NCBI RefSeq assembly: GCF_024679095.1 | Contig: NC_066571.1 | Location: forward strand, 8,480,138-8,544,137 | DNA: 64,000 bases | Direction: 5' to 3' | DNA from: Eriocheir sinensis | Taxonomy: Eukaryota; Arthropoda; Malacostraca; Decapoda; Varunidae | In this document: positions 11,003-23,129 of the stretch, one piece after another | Position numbering within the stretch: position 1 is the first letter of the stretch | Layout: each line of letters opens with the position of its first letter | Program-made: the position numbers and the translations under genes | Notes under the pieces: model-generated | What the model was told of the DNA's origin: nothing | What the model saw: the letters and a program-made list of their open reading frames with translations, nothing else | Databases searched by the model: none

Positions 11003-11037
<35 letters not shown>
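10689..11037. repeat. Three CT arrays in a duplicated unit
   Basis: CT arrays at 10689-10770, 10854-10930 and 11006-11037 are separated by near-identical spacers that share TATAACATTACACTATATGG and CACTAGTTTTTAGGCTAAAG. The spacer and array were duplicated together. Confidence 0.9.
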
Positions 11038-11040
<3 letters not shown>

Positions 11041-11129
11041 TCATAGTCGTGGAGATGCGTCATTGATTTCCTTTTTTCTTGTTTCGTCTTGTTGTCTTCT
11101 CATGTTGGCAACTTTTGGAGATATTTGGC

Positions 11130-11400
11130 AACGTGTGGCAGACTTTATTTTTCTCTTTCTTTTCTTTTTTCTTTATTATTTTTTTTCCCTTGCGCTGCCT
11201 CCTGCTTCCTTTCTTTCGTATTTTCTTTTTTCTTTCTATCTTTATTACTTTTACCCTTGAGCTGCTTCCTGCTTCCTTTCTTTCTTTCTTTCTTTCTCTT
11301 TCCTTTTTCCTTTCTTTCTTTATCATTCTTTCCCTTGAGCTGCCTCCTGCCTGCTTTCTATCTATCTATCTATCTATCTATTATTTTCCCTATAAGTAGT
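11130..11400. repeat. Pyrimidine-rich tract with repeated spacer
   Basis: TTTC-rich sequence in which GAGCTGCTTCCTGCTTCCTT or close variants recur at about 11190, 11258 and 11336, ending in (TATC)6 at about 11358-11381. Confidence 0.7.
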
Positions 11401-11428
11401 CTCCCTTACTGTCCTGTTTAAGTAGGTA

Positions 11429-11462
<34 letters not shown>
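11429..11462. repeat. (TAG)n microsatellite
   Basis: About eleven AGT units. Confidence 0.9.
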
Positions 11463-11463
<1 letters not shown>

Positions 11464-11666
11464 TAGTATATAGTCCCCACCCAGCCTGGCCACCCCCACC
11501 CCCCCTTTCTTACTTATTTACTTAAGCTGTTAGGTCCCAAGATTGTTAAGAAGGAAAAGTCTGTTCCATGATTAATGAGAAACCAGAGTGACTGCATTGG
11601 TGATATTTTTTTTTTTTTTTGCCTTATTTCTATGTATTTATTCTTTGTTATTAGTTTAGTCAGTCA

Positions 11667-11671
<5 letters not shown>

Positions 11672-11742
<71 letters not shown>
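11672..11742. repeat. (TC)35 microsatellite
   Basis: A perfect CT run. The SLSLS-type frames over it are translation artefacts. Confidence 0.95.
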
Positions 11743-11745
<3 letters not shown>

Positions 11746-11906
11746 CTCTTTTTTTGTCCGTTTTTCATTTATTTGCTTTTTTTATAAACTCATTAGTGAT
11801 TTTTTTCCTAATCTTTTTCTCCTCTTATTTTTTCTTTCCTTCATTCCTTCCTTCCTTCATTCTTTCATTGTTTTCGCTCATTTTTTTGTTTCATGCGGTC
11901 TTTTTT

Positions 11907-11909
<3 letters not shown>

Positions 11910-11960
<51 letters not shown>
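11910..11960. repeat. (TC)25 microsatellite
   Basis: A perfect CT run. Confidence 0.95.
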
Positions 11961-11963
<3 letters not shown>

Positions 11964-12040
11964 AGAAAATGAAAGAAAAGTGTGCTGTGGCCGGAACCTA
12001 TTAGTTGAGGTTTTTAGAATCAAGTAGCTTTTCATAATTT

Positions 12041-12041
<1 letters not shown>

Positions 12042-12106
<65 letters not shown>
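12042..12106. repeat. (CT)32 microsatellite
   Basis: A perfect CT run. AATCAAGTA flanks occur on both sides (12018, 12118), hinting at a local duplication. Confidence 0.95.
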
Positions 12107-12109
<3 letters not shown>

Positions 12110-12622
12110 GACCTCAGAATCAAGTAATCCATTAATTAATCATTACTTATATATTTATTTTCTTTTTGCTTGTATTTAATTTTTATTTTTTTGCTGTTTT
12201 TTTTTTCGCTGGGAGAGTCTCTGGCGTCGTTATTAATATCTCAAGTAGTGCGGGTATACGAATATGCGCCCGTGATCTCTTTTCCACCTATTCAAATATT
12301 TTAATCTTGGAATTGGTGTAGCAACTCTTGGGGAGGAGGAGGAGGAGGAAGAGGAAGACGGGGAGGAGGAGGAGTGACTGCCTCGGTACTGCGCTGGAGG
12401 AAGAGGGTAAGAGAAAGCTTCCTCCTCCTCCTCCTCCTCCTCCTATTCTCTTGCGAGGAGGAAGTGAGACTCCTCCTCGCCTTCCTTTTCCCCTCTCTCT
12501 TCCTCTTTTCCTCTTCCTCCTTTCCTCTTGTTTTAGTGGTTTCCTTATTCGTCTCTTCCTCTCATTTTCCTCCTTTCGTCTTTATTGTTCCTTATTCCCT
12601 CGTTTCCTCCGCTCGCCTCGTT

Positions 12623-12626
<4 letters not shown>

Positions 12627-12686
<60 letters not shown>
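12627..12686. repeat. (GA)30 microsatellite
   Basis: A perfect GA run that leads into the CAGT-type minisatellite. Confidence 0.95.
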
Positions 12687-12688
<2 letters not shown>

Positions 12689-12689
12689 C

Positions 12690-13555
12690 AGTCAGTAATA
12701 CAGTTAGGTAGTCAGTCATACAGTCACATATGCAGCCAGTCAGTCATCCAACCGATCAGTCACACAGTCAGTTAGTCGGTCCATCCTTCTGTCAGTCAGT
12801 CTACGAAACAGTCAGGCAGTTAACCACACAATCAGCCACCTAAACGCTCAGTCAACCACAAAATCAGCCAACCATGCATCCACTCAGTCAGCCAGCCTCA
12901 CAATCATCCAGTCAGCCAGTCTCAGTCATCCAGTCAGCCAGTCTCACAATCATCCAGTCAGCCAGTCTCACAATCATCCAGTCAGCCAGTCTCACAATCA
13001 TCCAGTCAGCCAGTCTCACAATCATCCAGTCAGCCAGTCTCACAGTCATCCAGTCAGCCAGTCTCAATCATCCAGTCAGCCAGCCTCACAGTCATCCAGT
13101 CTCAATCATCCAGTCAGCCAGCCTCACAATCATCCAGTCAGCCAGTCTCAGTCATCCAGTCAGCCAGTCTCAGTCATCCAGTCAGCCAGTCTCACAATCA
13201 TCCAGTCAGCCAGTCTCACAATCATCCAGTCAGCCAGTCTCACAGTCATCCAGTCAGCCAGTCTCAATCATCCAGTCAGCCAGCCTCACAGTCAGCCAGT
13301 CTCACAGTCATCCAGTCTCACAATCATCCAGTCTCACAATCATCCAGTCAGCCAGCCTCACAGTCAGCCAGTCTTACAGTCAGCCAGTCTCACAATCATC
13401 CAGTCTCAATCATCCAATCAGCCAGTCTCAGTCATCCAGTCAGCCAGCCACACAGTCACCCAGTCTCACAATCATCCAGTCAGTCAGCCACACAGTCACT
13501 CAGTCTCACAAGCATCCAGTCATCCAGTCAGCCACTCACTCAGGCACAGTCAAGC
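12690..13555. repeat. CAGTC-based minisatellite (~24-bp unit)
   Basis: A degenerate array of words such as CATCCAGTCAGCCAGTCTCA, most regular at 12890-13300. A 270-codon frame (12874-13686) is open only because the repeat avoids stops. It encodes Ser/Gln/Pro repeats and then runs into a MITE, so it is not annotated as a gene. The motif in reverse complement (GACTGGCTGACTGGATGACT) resembles the array at 50190-51080. Confidence 0.85.
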
Positions 13556-13597
13556 TCTACCCTGGGACACAAGTCTTCCCGCCAGGAGTCACGCGCA

Positions 13598-13790
13598 CCG
13601 TTGCCAGATTGTCGTACTCAGAGCATAGTATTTACTGGTTTCTGACGTCTAACTATTGCCAAGAAACATTAGGATCTAACTTTTAACGATAACTATAAAT
13701 GGGTTTCGTTATTGGAGCCCAGAAAACAGTTTAGGGGTAGGAAGTCGGGAAATATAATCGGCTGAGTACGAGAATCTGGCACCGTTGGTC
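13598..13790 (+). mobile_element. Short inverted-repeat transposon (family M), copy 1
   Basis: Terminal inverted repeats CGTTGCCAGATTGTCGTACT (13597 onward) and CTGAGTACGAGAATCTGGCA (ending near 13788). The interior shares TATTTACTGGTTTCTG and TTGCCAAGAA with the copy at 34086, which lies in the opposite orientation. Non-coding; superfamily not assigned. Confidence 0.7.
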
Positions 13791-13914
13791 ACGCTCGCCA
13801 TGTATACACAATTATTTGGAGCTCTTCGTCGTCGCCTCGTCGCCGCGCCTCGCTCTCGTTCAATGAATTCTCCCTTTCAGAAAAGTTACATTAATGCGGC
13901 GACCAACGTGATAC

Positions 13915-14480
13915 CCGCTGGGGAGGAAAGGGAGATAGGGGAGTAGAAGGAAGGAAGAAGGAAAGGAGAATAGGAACAGCTTGGGGAGGAAGAGGAGAAA
14001 GGGGAGAGGGATATGAGATGAAAGGAAGGAGAGACAGCTGGGGTGGGTAACAGGAGAGGTAGGAGGGTAAGGACATGAAGGTAAGAAGGGAGGAGGGGGA
14101 GAGGAAACAGTGGGAGGAGGGAGAGAAGAGATGGGGAGGGGGGATAGTTGAGGTTACCGTGGAGAGAGAGAGAGAGAGAGAGAGAGGGGTGGGTGGGAAC
14201 AGAAGGGAAGAGAGAAGGAAGGAGAAAGGAGGAAGAAAAAAAATGTAGGACAGGACGAGACTGAAGAGGAATAGGAGGAGGAGGAGGAGAAAGGACAGGA
14301 AGAGGAAGAATAAAAAGCGGAAGAAAGCTGAAGGAAGAATAAGGAGGAGGAGGAGGCGGGGGAGAGAAAGGGAAAGAATAAAAACTGGAGGAAAAGAAAG
14401 ATAGAGGAAGAAGAGGAGGAGGGCCGGAGGAAGAGAACTGGAGTGGAGGAAAGGAATGAGGGAAGAGCAGGTGAGGACAA
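13915..14480. repeat. Purine-rich (G/A) tract
   Basis: GGA/GAA-rich sequence with a small GA array at 14161-14186. Pyrimidine-strand frames are Ser/Pro/Leu artefacts. Confidence 0.75.
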
Positions 14481-14483
14481 AGA

Positions 14484-14485
<2 letters not shown>

Positions 14486-14546
<61 letters not shown>

Positions 14547-14589
14547 ATGTATAATCGCGAAATTCTACAGATGGGAAAGACATTAAAAA

Positions 14590-14634
<45 letters not shown>
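14486..14634. repeat. (GA)29 and (CA)22 arrays
   Basis: GA run 14486-14544 and CA run 14591-14634, separated by 46 bp. Confidence 0.95.
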
Positions 14635-14635
<1 letters not shown>

Positions 14636-14707
14636 GCGCTTTAGCATTTCACACACAATAAAAAAAAATAATTATGGTTTACGATGAAATTATGACCATT
14701 ATTGTTA

Positions 14708-14708
<1 letters not shown>

Positions 14709-14739
<31 letters not shown>

Positions 14740-14740
14740 T
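14709..14740. repeat. (ATT)n microsatellite
   Basis: About ten TTA units. Confidence 0.9.
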
Positions 14741-14811
14741 TATTTCGTTATCTTATTATATTCTTTTTAGTTTTATTTGATAAGTTTCGCAAGAGTGGTT
14801 TGCTAAGTCAC

Positions 14812-14881
<70 letters not shown>
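14812..14881. repeat. Compound (GT)6(GA)29
   Basis: A GT run passing directly into a GA run. Confidence 0.95.
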
Positions 14882-14885
<4 letters not shown>

Positions 14886-14936
14886 TTAAAGTTGGAAATG
14901 ATATCAACGCAGTTATTTACCATCAACATGCTAGTT

Positions 14937-14975
14937 TGTGTGTGTGTGTGTGTGTGATCAATGTAGCGCCCGCAT

Positions 14976-15000
<25 letters not shown>
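14937..15000. repeat. Inverted GT and CA arrays
   Basis: GT run 14937-14956 and CA run 14977-15000, able to pair as a hairpin with a 20-bp loop. Confidence 0.85.
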
Positions 15001-15008
<8 letters not shown>

Positions 15009-15058
15009 CACCAAACATTACATTGGTGTTTACATTCAGTCGGTCGCTGATTGGTGGT

Positions 15059-15168
15059 CTTCCTCCTCCTCCTCCTCCTCCTCCTCCTCCTCCTCCTCTG
15101 GAATTGTAAAGCAAAATTGTTCAACATGTAGAGGAAGATTTGTATAGGAGGAGGAGGAGGAGGAGGAA
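15059..15168. repeat. Inverted (TCC)n and (GGA)n arrays
   Basis: TCC run at 15059-15099 and GGA run at 15148-15168. Confidence 0.9.
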
Positions 15169-15291
15169 AAGATAAAGAGGAACAGTTTGAAGCCAAGGAG
15201 GAAGAGGAGGAAGAATAAGAAGAAAAGGAAGAGGGAGGGAAGGAGGAACTGGAATGAGGAGGGAGGAAGAATAGGAGGGAAACCATCCGTT

Positions 15292-15296
<5 letters not shown>

Positions 15297-15344
<48 letters not shown>

Positions 15345-15383
15345 TACCCACAATCCCTCTAATCCTCAGAGGAAAGGACTGCT

Positions 15384-15430
<47 letters not shown>

Positions 15431-15534
15431 CTTCCCATCCCATCCTGTCCTGTTCCTCTTCCTTGCTTTCTCATCCCATCCCAGACTCCTCCTCCTCCTC
15501 CTCCTTACCCCATCTGATGTGAGAATTTTAATGC

Positions 15535-15565
<31 letters not shown>
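15297..15565. repeat. Cluster of three CT arrays
   Basis: CT runs at 15297-15342, 15389-15426 and 15538-15565 in C/T-rich sequence. Confidence 0.92.
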
Positions 15566-15568
<3 letters not shown>

Positions 15569-15595
15569 TATATGTAATTAAAGTGCAAAAATATG

Positions 15596-15641
<46 letters not shown>
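15596..15641. repeat. (AAT)15 microsatellite
   Basis: A perfect ATA/AAT run. Confidence 0.95.
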
Positions 15642-15651
<10 letters not shown>

Positions 15652-15711
15652 CTAATTAACAATCTTTGCATGAAATAGTTTTGTCACGGAGGCGATGCTC
15701 ACATGTTTTTG

Positions 15712-16100
15712 CGTCACCACCACCATCAACACCACCATCATCATCACCACCACCACCACCACCATGAGTGTTGCCATAGTGGTGATGTTTGTTTATGTTG
15801 CTGTTGGTGGTGGTGATGACGGTGATGGTGATGGTCGTGGTGGTGGTGGTGATGATGATGACGGTGAAGGTGATGGTCGTGGTGGTGGTGGTGGTGATGA
15901 TGATGATGATGACGGTGAAGGTGATAATCGTGGTGGTGGTTATGACGAACTAAGAAATAACACCGTGGAAATAAAAATGATGGTGATGGAAGTGGTGGTG
16001 GTGATGGTGATGATGGTGATGATGACGAACTAAGAAATAACACCGTGGGAAAGATTTGGATGGTGATTGAGGTGGTGATGGTGGTTGTGGTGATTATTAA
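15712..16100. repeat. GGT/GAT trinucleotide minisatellite
   Basis: CAC-rich then GGTGAT-rich sequence with a ~50-bp repeated block containing GACGGTGAAGGTGAT and a longer duplicated block AACTAAGAAATAACACCGTG at 15949 and 16028. Gly/Asp-rich and His-rich frames are artefacts. Confidence 0.8.
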
Positions 16101-16656
16101 AAGTCCCAAATCCTCTTATTAAACGCATTACCCTAACAACTGTAATGATGGTGACGGTAATAATAGCGGTGGTGTTGATGGTGATGATTTCTACAGTGGT
16201 GCCGCGGCTTGCACTCAACATCCTGGTGGTGGTGGTGGTGGAGGGAAAAGGAAGGGAAGAGGAGAAAGAATGAGGAGGAGGAGGAGGAGGAGGAGGGTGA
16301 CCAGACCAGACCACACAATGAATGACTGGGGGAGACCGACAGACTCCTCCTCCTCCTCCTCCTCCTCTTGACCCACCCTCCATTCCTCACTCTCTCCCTC
16401 CTTCCCTCTCTTTCCTCCCTCTTTCTCACCGGTTGAAGGAAAAGAGGAGGAGGAGGAGGTCAGATGTTCCACCTCACTGCACACTCCCCCCCCCCACTTC
16501 CGGCCCCCCCCACGAGCCACACACACACACACACACACACACTCCTGATGATAGAGGGGGGAGGGGAGGGTAAGGGGTAAGGAAGGGTTGGGAAGGGGCG
16601 ATGCATGACCTGAGGAAGGGAAGGGAAAGAGGAGAGAGAGAGGAGGAAGAAATGTA

Positions 16657-16660
<4 letters not shown>

Positions 16661-16696
<36 letters not shown>
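16661..16696. repeat. (AAT)12 microsatellite
   Basis: A perfect run. Confidence 0.93.
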
Positions 16697-16824
16697 GTTA
16701 AGTGTGTATTTGTGATGGTGATGGTGGTGGTGGTGGTGATGATGGTGGTGGTGGTGGTGACTACATGCTAGCTCCCTGTCTATGTAAATTAGGTCTTTAA
16801 CTGTAATGGCCCGCTTGATAAGAG

Positions 16825-16915
16825 TGTGTGTGTGTGTGTGTGTGTGGCGTCTGGCGCGTTTTTGTTTGGCTGTCTGTGTGTGTGTGTGTTGTCCTTGGCA
16901 GTGTTTACATTCGTG

Positions 16916-16984
<69 letters not shown>
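16825..16984. repeat. GT array cluster
   Basis: GT runs at 16825-16846, 16875-16889 and 16910-16984, the last with one extra T. Confidence 0.92.
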
Positions 16985-16988
<4 letters not shown>

Positions 16989-17039
16989 AGAATAATAGAT
17001 TTGCATGTCTCTTTCTATCTTGTCAACATTATAAAATTT

Positions 17040-17297
17040 TCTTCTCTTTCTTCCCCTCTTCTTCTTTTCATCTTCTTGTCCTTCTCCTCTTTCGTCTTCT
17101 TCTTCTTCTTTTTCTTCTTCTCCTCCTCCTTCTTCCTTTTCTTCCTCTTCTTCTTCTTCTCCATAGTGTTATAGTTTTATTTATCTTTATTTATACACTT
17201 TTCTGCTCTTGTATATATTCTAAGTTGTGTGTACGGTATCTTGCCTGTCTGTATTTAACGATAGCGTCTGGAACCTTGCCCTCATCTGTGTGTGTGA

Positions 17298-17339
<42 letters not shown>

Positions 17340-17820
17340 TAAATTAAACAGACGCCACACTTCCTACTTACACTCGCCACACTGTTATTCTTCTTGCTAC
17401 CCATTCATCCTACTTACCCCGAAGCCCTCCTCCTCCTCCTCCTCCTCCTCCTCCTCTTCGTCTGGTCTGCGTTCTCCTCCTCCTCCTCCTCCTTGTCTCG
17501 ATCTTGTTCTCCTCGTTCTCGTGTTATATTCTTGTTTATTTATTTATTTATTTTTTTAAAGTTTTTGCTAACTCCATTTTTTTCTTATTTTTTATACTTT
17601 TCTTCTTTTCTTCATCTTTTGTTTTTTCTTGTTCTTGTTGTTGTTGTTGTTGGTCTTTTTCTTTCTCCCTCCTCCTCCTCCTCTTCCTTTTTTTTTTAAT
17701 TTGCAACGTCTCCTCCTCCTCCTCCTCCTCCTCCTCCTCCTACTTTTTCCTCTTCCTCTCCTTTTTCTTCTCTTCTTTTTCTTCTACTTGTTTTATCTTC
17801 TGCTTCTTCTTCTTCTTCGC
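17040..17820. repeat. TTC/TCC-rich pyrimidine tract
   Basis: Includes (TTC)n at 17096-17160, a GT array at 17301-17338, and TCC runs at 17428-17456 and 17711-17740. Ser/Phe-rich frames are artefacts. Confidence 0.8.
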
Positions 17821-17831
17821 CACTAAGCAAA

Positions 17832-17834
<3 letters not shown>

Positions 17835-17907
<73 letters not shown>
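17835..17907. repeat. (GA)36 microsatellite
   Basis: A perfect run. Confidence 0.95.
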
Positions 17908-17909
<2 letters not shown>

Positions 17910-18062
17910 CATCCTGCTACTTACCGTCCTCATTACACATACTCACCCTTCGTCTCCCTTCTCACACCCATCCTCCTCCTCCTCCTCCTCCTCCTCCTTA
18001 TCCTCTGCCTTCTCTGCTTCCTCCTTACCCATCACCCTTACATGGCCTCCTACTTAGCAACC

Positions 18063-18093
<31 letters not shown>

Positions 18094-18189
18094 CAGGCTC
18101 GACAAAGACACGTTGTTCCTCTTGAGGGCTCATCGCTTTCTTCAGGGAAATTAGTACAAAAGAAGCCTTACCTGGGGAGCTGAGGGGGG

Positions 18190-18790
18190 GGGGAGGAGAG
18201 GGGGGAAGGATGGATGGATAGAAGAAAGGAGGCGAAGACGGGAAGTAGATAGGTATGCAAAAAAGGAAGGAAGGAAGAGGAAGAGGAGGAGTAGGAGGAC
18301 AGTTAGGGGAGAAAAGAAAGGAGAGAGGGAAGGAACGGCTGAGAGGCGTAAGGGATAAGGGAAGAAGGAAGAGGAGGAGAAGGACAGTTAGGAGAGTTGA
18401 GAAAAGAAAGGAAAGAAGGAAGGAAAGGCTGACGGGCGTAAGGGCTTAAGGAAGAAAGAAGGAAGGAAGGGAAGGGCCAGGGAGGAAGAATGAAGAAGGG
18501 AGGGAAGCTGTGGAGGAAGATAACGTAGGAAGGAGGTAAGGAGGGAGAGACGGTGAAGGAGAAGGGTCAATGAAAGGAAAGGAAGGAAGGAAGAATGGAA
18601 GAAGATAGAAGGAAGGAAGAGAGGAGAAAAGGGATGTTGAAAATGGAAAGAAGAAGGGAGGGAATGAAAAATAAAAGAGGAGGAGGCTTGAGGGAGAAAG
18701 AATCGTGGAGGAAAAGGAGAGATCATCAGGAGGAGGTAGAAATAGGGGAGAAGGGAGGAAGAGGAGGAGGAGGAGGAGGAGGAGGTAAAA
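18190..18790. repeat. Purine-rich tract with imperfect ~115-bp repeats
   Basis: GGAAGG-rich. The block GCTGAGAGGCGTAAGGG (18337) recurs as GCTGACGGGCGTAAGGG (18428), together with GAGAAAAGAAAGGA at 18308 and 18398. Confidence 0.7.
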
Positions 18791-18840
18791 CGAGGGAAGG
18801 TAGTGTTACGTTATCTACCGTAGAATCTTTCCTCCCCTTC

Positions 18841-18845
<5 letters not shown>

Positions 18846-18888
<43 letters not shown>

Positions 18889-18939
18889 CATTCTTTTTTT
18901 CCTTTTAATCTATTTTCTCTCATTCATTTTTTTTCTTTT

Positions 18940-19034
<95 letters not shown>
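18846..19034. repeat. Two CT arrays with duplicated spacer
   Basis: CT runs at 18846-18886 and 18943-19034 (about 46 units). Spacer CATTCATTYTTTTT...TTTTAATC occurs twice. Confidence 0.93.
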
Positions 19035-19037
<3 letters not shown>

Positions 19038-19152
19038 CCCACAGTTTCACTCACATCGCGGTTTTATATATTTTTTTCTCTACCATTTTTTTTTCTTTCC
19101 TCCTTTTTTTCTTTCTCCAACGAAGTAATTATTTGGTCCGTGACGCCATTGT

Positions 19153-19179
19153 GTGCGTGTGTGTGTGTGTGTGCGTGTG

Positions 19180-19224
<45 letters not shown>
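19153..19224. repeat. Imperfect GT array
   Basis: GT dinucleotides with a few GC/GTA interruptions. Confidence 0.9.
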
Positions 19225-19227
<3 letters not shown>

Positions 19228-19290
19228 CGAAATAATTGGTCCCAAGTTTGAATAGTTTTGAGGTTAATAAATAAATCATGATGCGTTGGC

Positions 19291-19659
<369 letters not shown>

Positions 19660-20184
19660 TACACACATACTTACATGCTTCCAGACAGACATAGACAGAG
19701 GGAAGGAGACAAAAAAGTGGACAACCCTCATGAATGTTTATTGTACACTGTGATGGGAAGTTGTGATGGGAGGAAGGGGAGGATGATAAGGATTAATGGA
19801 GGCGAAGGGAATAGGGAGAAGGGGGCGACGAGGAGGAGGAGGAGGAGGAAGAGGAGGAGGAGATCAATAGAGGCAAATAACAATGGAGATGAAGAAGAAA
19901 GAAGAGGAGGAGAAAGACACTGGAGCAACAAAACACACCCAGATAGCGATGATAGCGTACAAAATGGAAGAAGTTAACCACCATATCGTACGCACCATGC
20001 CAGTTAGCACCCGGCACCATACAGAGAGGAGAGTTGAGGACCATATGGCTAAAGAATGGGGGAGGAGGGGCGTGACCATTGATCTGTGAGGGAGAGGAGA
20101 AACGAGGAGGGTAGAGATGGGATGGAGACAGTGCAAAGGGAAGTAAATACGCAATAGTTAAAAGAAGAAGAAGAAGAAAAGAAC

Positions 20185-21420
20185 TTAATGGAAGAAAGTT
20201 ATTTGGGAGGAGAACTTGAATATACGAACCTTGAACCGAGGGGAAAATAAGCTCAACAGAAATAGATAGACAGTGTGAATGGGAGTCGTAAATGAAGTTG
20301 AATATACAGAAAGAGAATAAGAAAATAACAATGGAAGAAAGTTGTTTTGGGAGAACTTTAATATACGAACCTTGAACCGAGGGGAAAATAAGCTCAACAG
20401 AAATAGACAGACTGTGTGAATGGGAGTCGTAAATGAAGTTAAATATACAGAAAGAGAATTGCCAGAGAATAAGAAAATAACAATGGAAGAAAGTTGTTTT
20501 GGGAGAACTTTAAAATACGAACCATGAACCGAGGGGAAAATAAGCTCAACAGAAATAGATAGACAGTGTGAATGGGAGTCGTAAATGAAGTTGAATATAC
20601 AGAAAGAGAATTGCCAGAGAATAAGAAAATAACAATGGAAGAAAGTTGTTTTGGGAGAACTTTAAAATACGAACCTTGAACCGAGGGGAAAATAAGCTCA
20701 ACAGAAATAGATAGACTCTGTGAATGGGGTCGTAAATGAAGTTAAATATACAGAAAGAGAATTGCCAGAGAATTAGAAAAAAACTTAATGGAAGAAAGTT
20801 GTTTTGGGAGGAGAACTTTAATATACAAACCATGAACCGAGGGGAAAATAAGCTCAACAGAAATAGATAGACAGTGTGAATGGGGTCGTAAATGAAGTTA
20901 AATATACAGAAAGAGAATTGCCAGAGAATAAGAAAATAACAATGGAAGAAAGTTGTTTTGGGAGAACTTTAAAATACGAACCATGAACCGAGGGGAAAAT
21001 AAGCTCAACAGAAATAGATAGACAGTGTGAATGGGAGTCGTAAATGAAGTTAAATATACAGAAAGAGAATTGCCAGAGAATAAGAAAATAACAATGGAAG
21101 AAAGTTGTTTTGGGAGGAGAACTTGAATATACGAACCATGAACCGAGGGGAAAATAAGCTCAACAGAAATAGATAGACTCTGTGAATGGGAGTCGTAAAT
21201 GAAGTTAAATATACAGAAAGAGAATTGCCAGAGAATAAGAAAATAACAATGGAAGAAAGTTGTTTTGGGAGAACTTTAAAATACGAACCATGAACCGAGG
21301 GGAAAATAAGCTCAACAGAAATAGATAGTCTTGTGTGAAGGGGGTCTTAAATGAAGTTAAATATACAGAGAGAAGAATTGCCAGAGAGTATTTAAGTTAG
21401 GGAGCAGATCTAAACCATTA
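20185..21420. repeat. Minisatellite array, ~152-bp unit (subfamily 1)
   Basis: Eight copies with the anchor TGAACCGAGGGGAAAATAAG at about 20232, 20372, 20525, 20677, 20833, 20984, 21139 and 21291. The spacing is 141-156 bp. The first copy pair lacks an 11-bp block (GAATTGCCAGA) present in the later copies. No long frame. Confidence 0.92.
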
Positions 21421-21840
21421 CAGAACATTAGCAGGGAGAAGAAGAGTGAACACGAGCTTGTCAGGGAGAAGAGAATCACGGAGATATACTGTGTGCCGTG
21501 GAGTTGAAGTTACGTAAAGAGAAGACTTGCTAGAAGGAGTAAAGTTTAGGAACAGAACTGAACCACTGCAAAAGTTTGAACAGTGAAAAGGAGGATGAAC
21601 CCGAATCTGCAAGGGGGAAAAAAACATGGATATAGAATGTGAAGCTAAATTTACATCGAGAAGAAATGCCAGGCAGAATAAAGTTATGGAGCAGAAGTGA
21701 ACTATTATCAGTCAAGGAAGAAGAGAAACCAGGAGATAGAATGTGAAGAGAGGAGAGAGTGAAGCTAGATTGACATAAAGAGAGGAAATGCCAGGCAGAA
21801 TAAAGTTATGGAGCAGATTGAACAGAGTGAAGGAGAATGA
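21421..21840. repeat. Transitional, diverged units between two subfamilies
   Basis: Units here combine features of both neighbouring arrays: GAAGTT...ACGTAAAGAGAAGA, TTGCTAGAAGGAGTAAAGTT and TGCCAGGCAGAATAAAG. This suggests both arrays derive from one ancestral unit. Confidence 0.65.
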
Positions 21841-22800
21841 ACCAGAATCAGCCAAGGAGGAAAAGAACATGGATATTGAATGTGAAGAGAGGCGAGAGTG
21901 AAGTTATTACATAGAGAGAAGAAATGCCAGGCAGAATAAACTTATGGAGCAGAAGTGAACGATTACAGAACCTTGAACAGAGTGAAGGAGAATGAACCAG
22001 AATCAGCCAAGGAGGAAAAGAACATGGATATTGAATGTGAAGAGAGGCGAGAGTGAAGTTAGATTTAAACAGAGAAGAAATGCCAGGCAGAATAAAGTTA
22101 TGGAGCAGAAGTGAACTATTACAGAACCTTGAAGAGAGTGAAGGAGAATGAACCAGAATCAGCCAAGGAGGAAAAGAACATGGATATAGAATGTGAAGAG
22201 AGGCGAGAGTGAAGTTATTACATAGAGAGAAGAAATGCCAGGCAGAATAAAGTTATGGAGCAGAAGTGAACTATTACAGAACCTTGAACAGAGTGAAGGA
22301 GAATGAACCAGAATCAGCCAAGGAGGAAAAGAACATGGATATTGAATGTGAAGAGAGGCGAGAGTGAAGTTATTACATAGAGAGAAGAAATGCCTGGCAG
22401 AATAAACTTATGGAGCAGAAGTGAACGATTACAGAACCTTGAACAGAGTGAAGGAGAATGAACCAGAATCAGCCAAGGAGGAAAAGAACATGGATATTAA
22501 ATGTGAAGAGAGGCGAGAGTGAAGTTATTACATAGAGAGAAGAAATGCCAGGCAGAATAAACTTATGGAGCAGAAGTGAACTATTACAGAACCTTGAACA
22601 GAGTGAAGGAGAATGAACCAGAATCAGCCAAGGAGGAAAAGAACATGGATATAGAATGTGAAGAGGCGAGAGTGAAGTTATTGCATAGAGAGAAGAAATG
22701 CCAGGCAGAATAAAGTTATGGAGCAGAAGTGAACTACTACAGGACCTTAAACAGAGTCGAGAGGGTAGTTAGATTTACATGAAGAGAACCAGTGCCAGAC
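21841..22800. repeat. Minisatellite array, ~155-bp unit (subfamily 2)
   Basis: Six copies with the anchor GCCAAGGAGGAAAAGAACAT at 21851, 22006, 22162, 22317, 22472 and 22627, a strikingly even 155-156 bp period. A seventh, partial copy lacks the anchor. Confidence 0.92.
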
Positions 22801-23129
22801 AGAATAGAGTTAGAGAGTAGAACTGAACAAGTACAGAATCTAGAACAAGGACAAGCAGGGACAGGTACAAATCATGAACCAGCGAAGAAGAGAACTAGGG
22901 AGACCAGAAATATGACATAGAAACGGTGTGAAGAGATACGTGAATGACTTATGAGGAAACAAGGAGCAAAAAATGAGGAAAAAAGGGGAAATGAAGGAGA
23001 AATAAAGGGAATATGAATCTGCCAGGGAGAGAAGAACCAAACAGGAAGATAAAAACAAACAATAAACAGACTTTGTGAAGAAATACAGGGATGAAATTTA
23101 AGAAGAGAGGAGAGAAGGGAAAAGTGAGA

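Noticed and set aside
12874..13686. 270-codon open frame of Ser/Gln/Pro/Ile repeats
   Set aside because: It follows the CAGTC minisatellite and ends inside a MITE; openness is explained by the repeat word set, and no splice sites or domain support it.
20185..22800. Ribosomal intergenic spacer or histone cluster repeat
   Set aside because: Units of ~152-155 bp contain no recognisable rRNA, histone or snRNA sequence.
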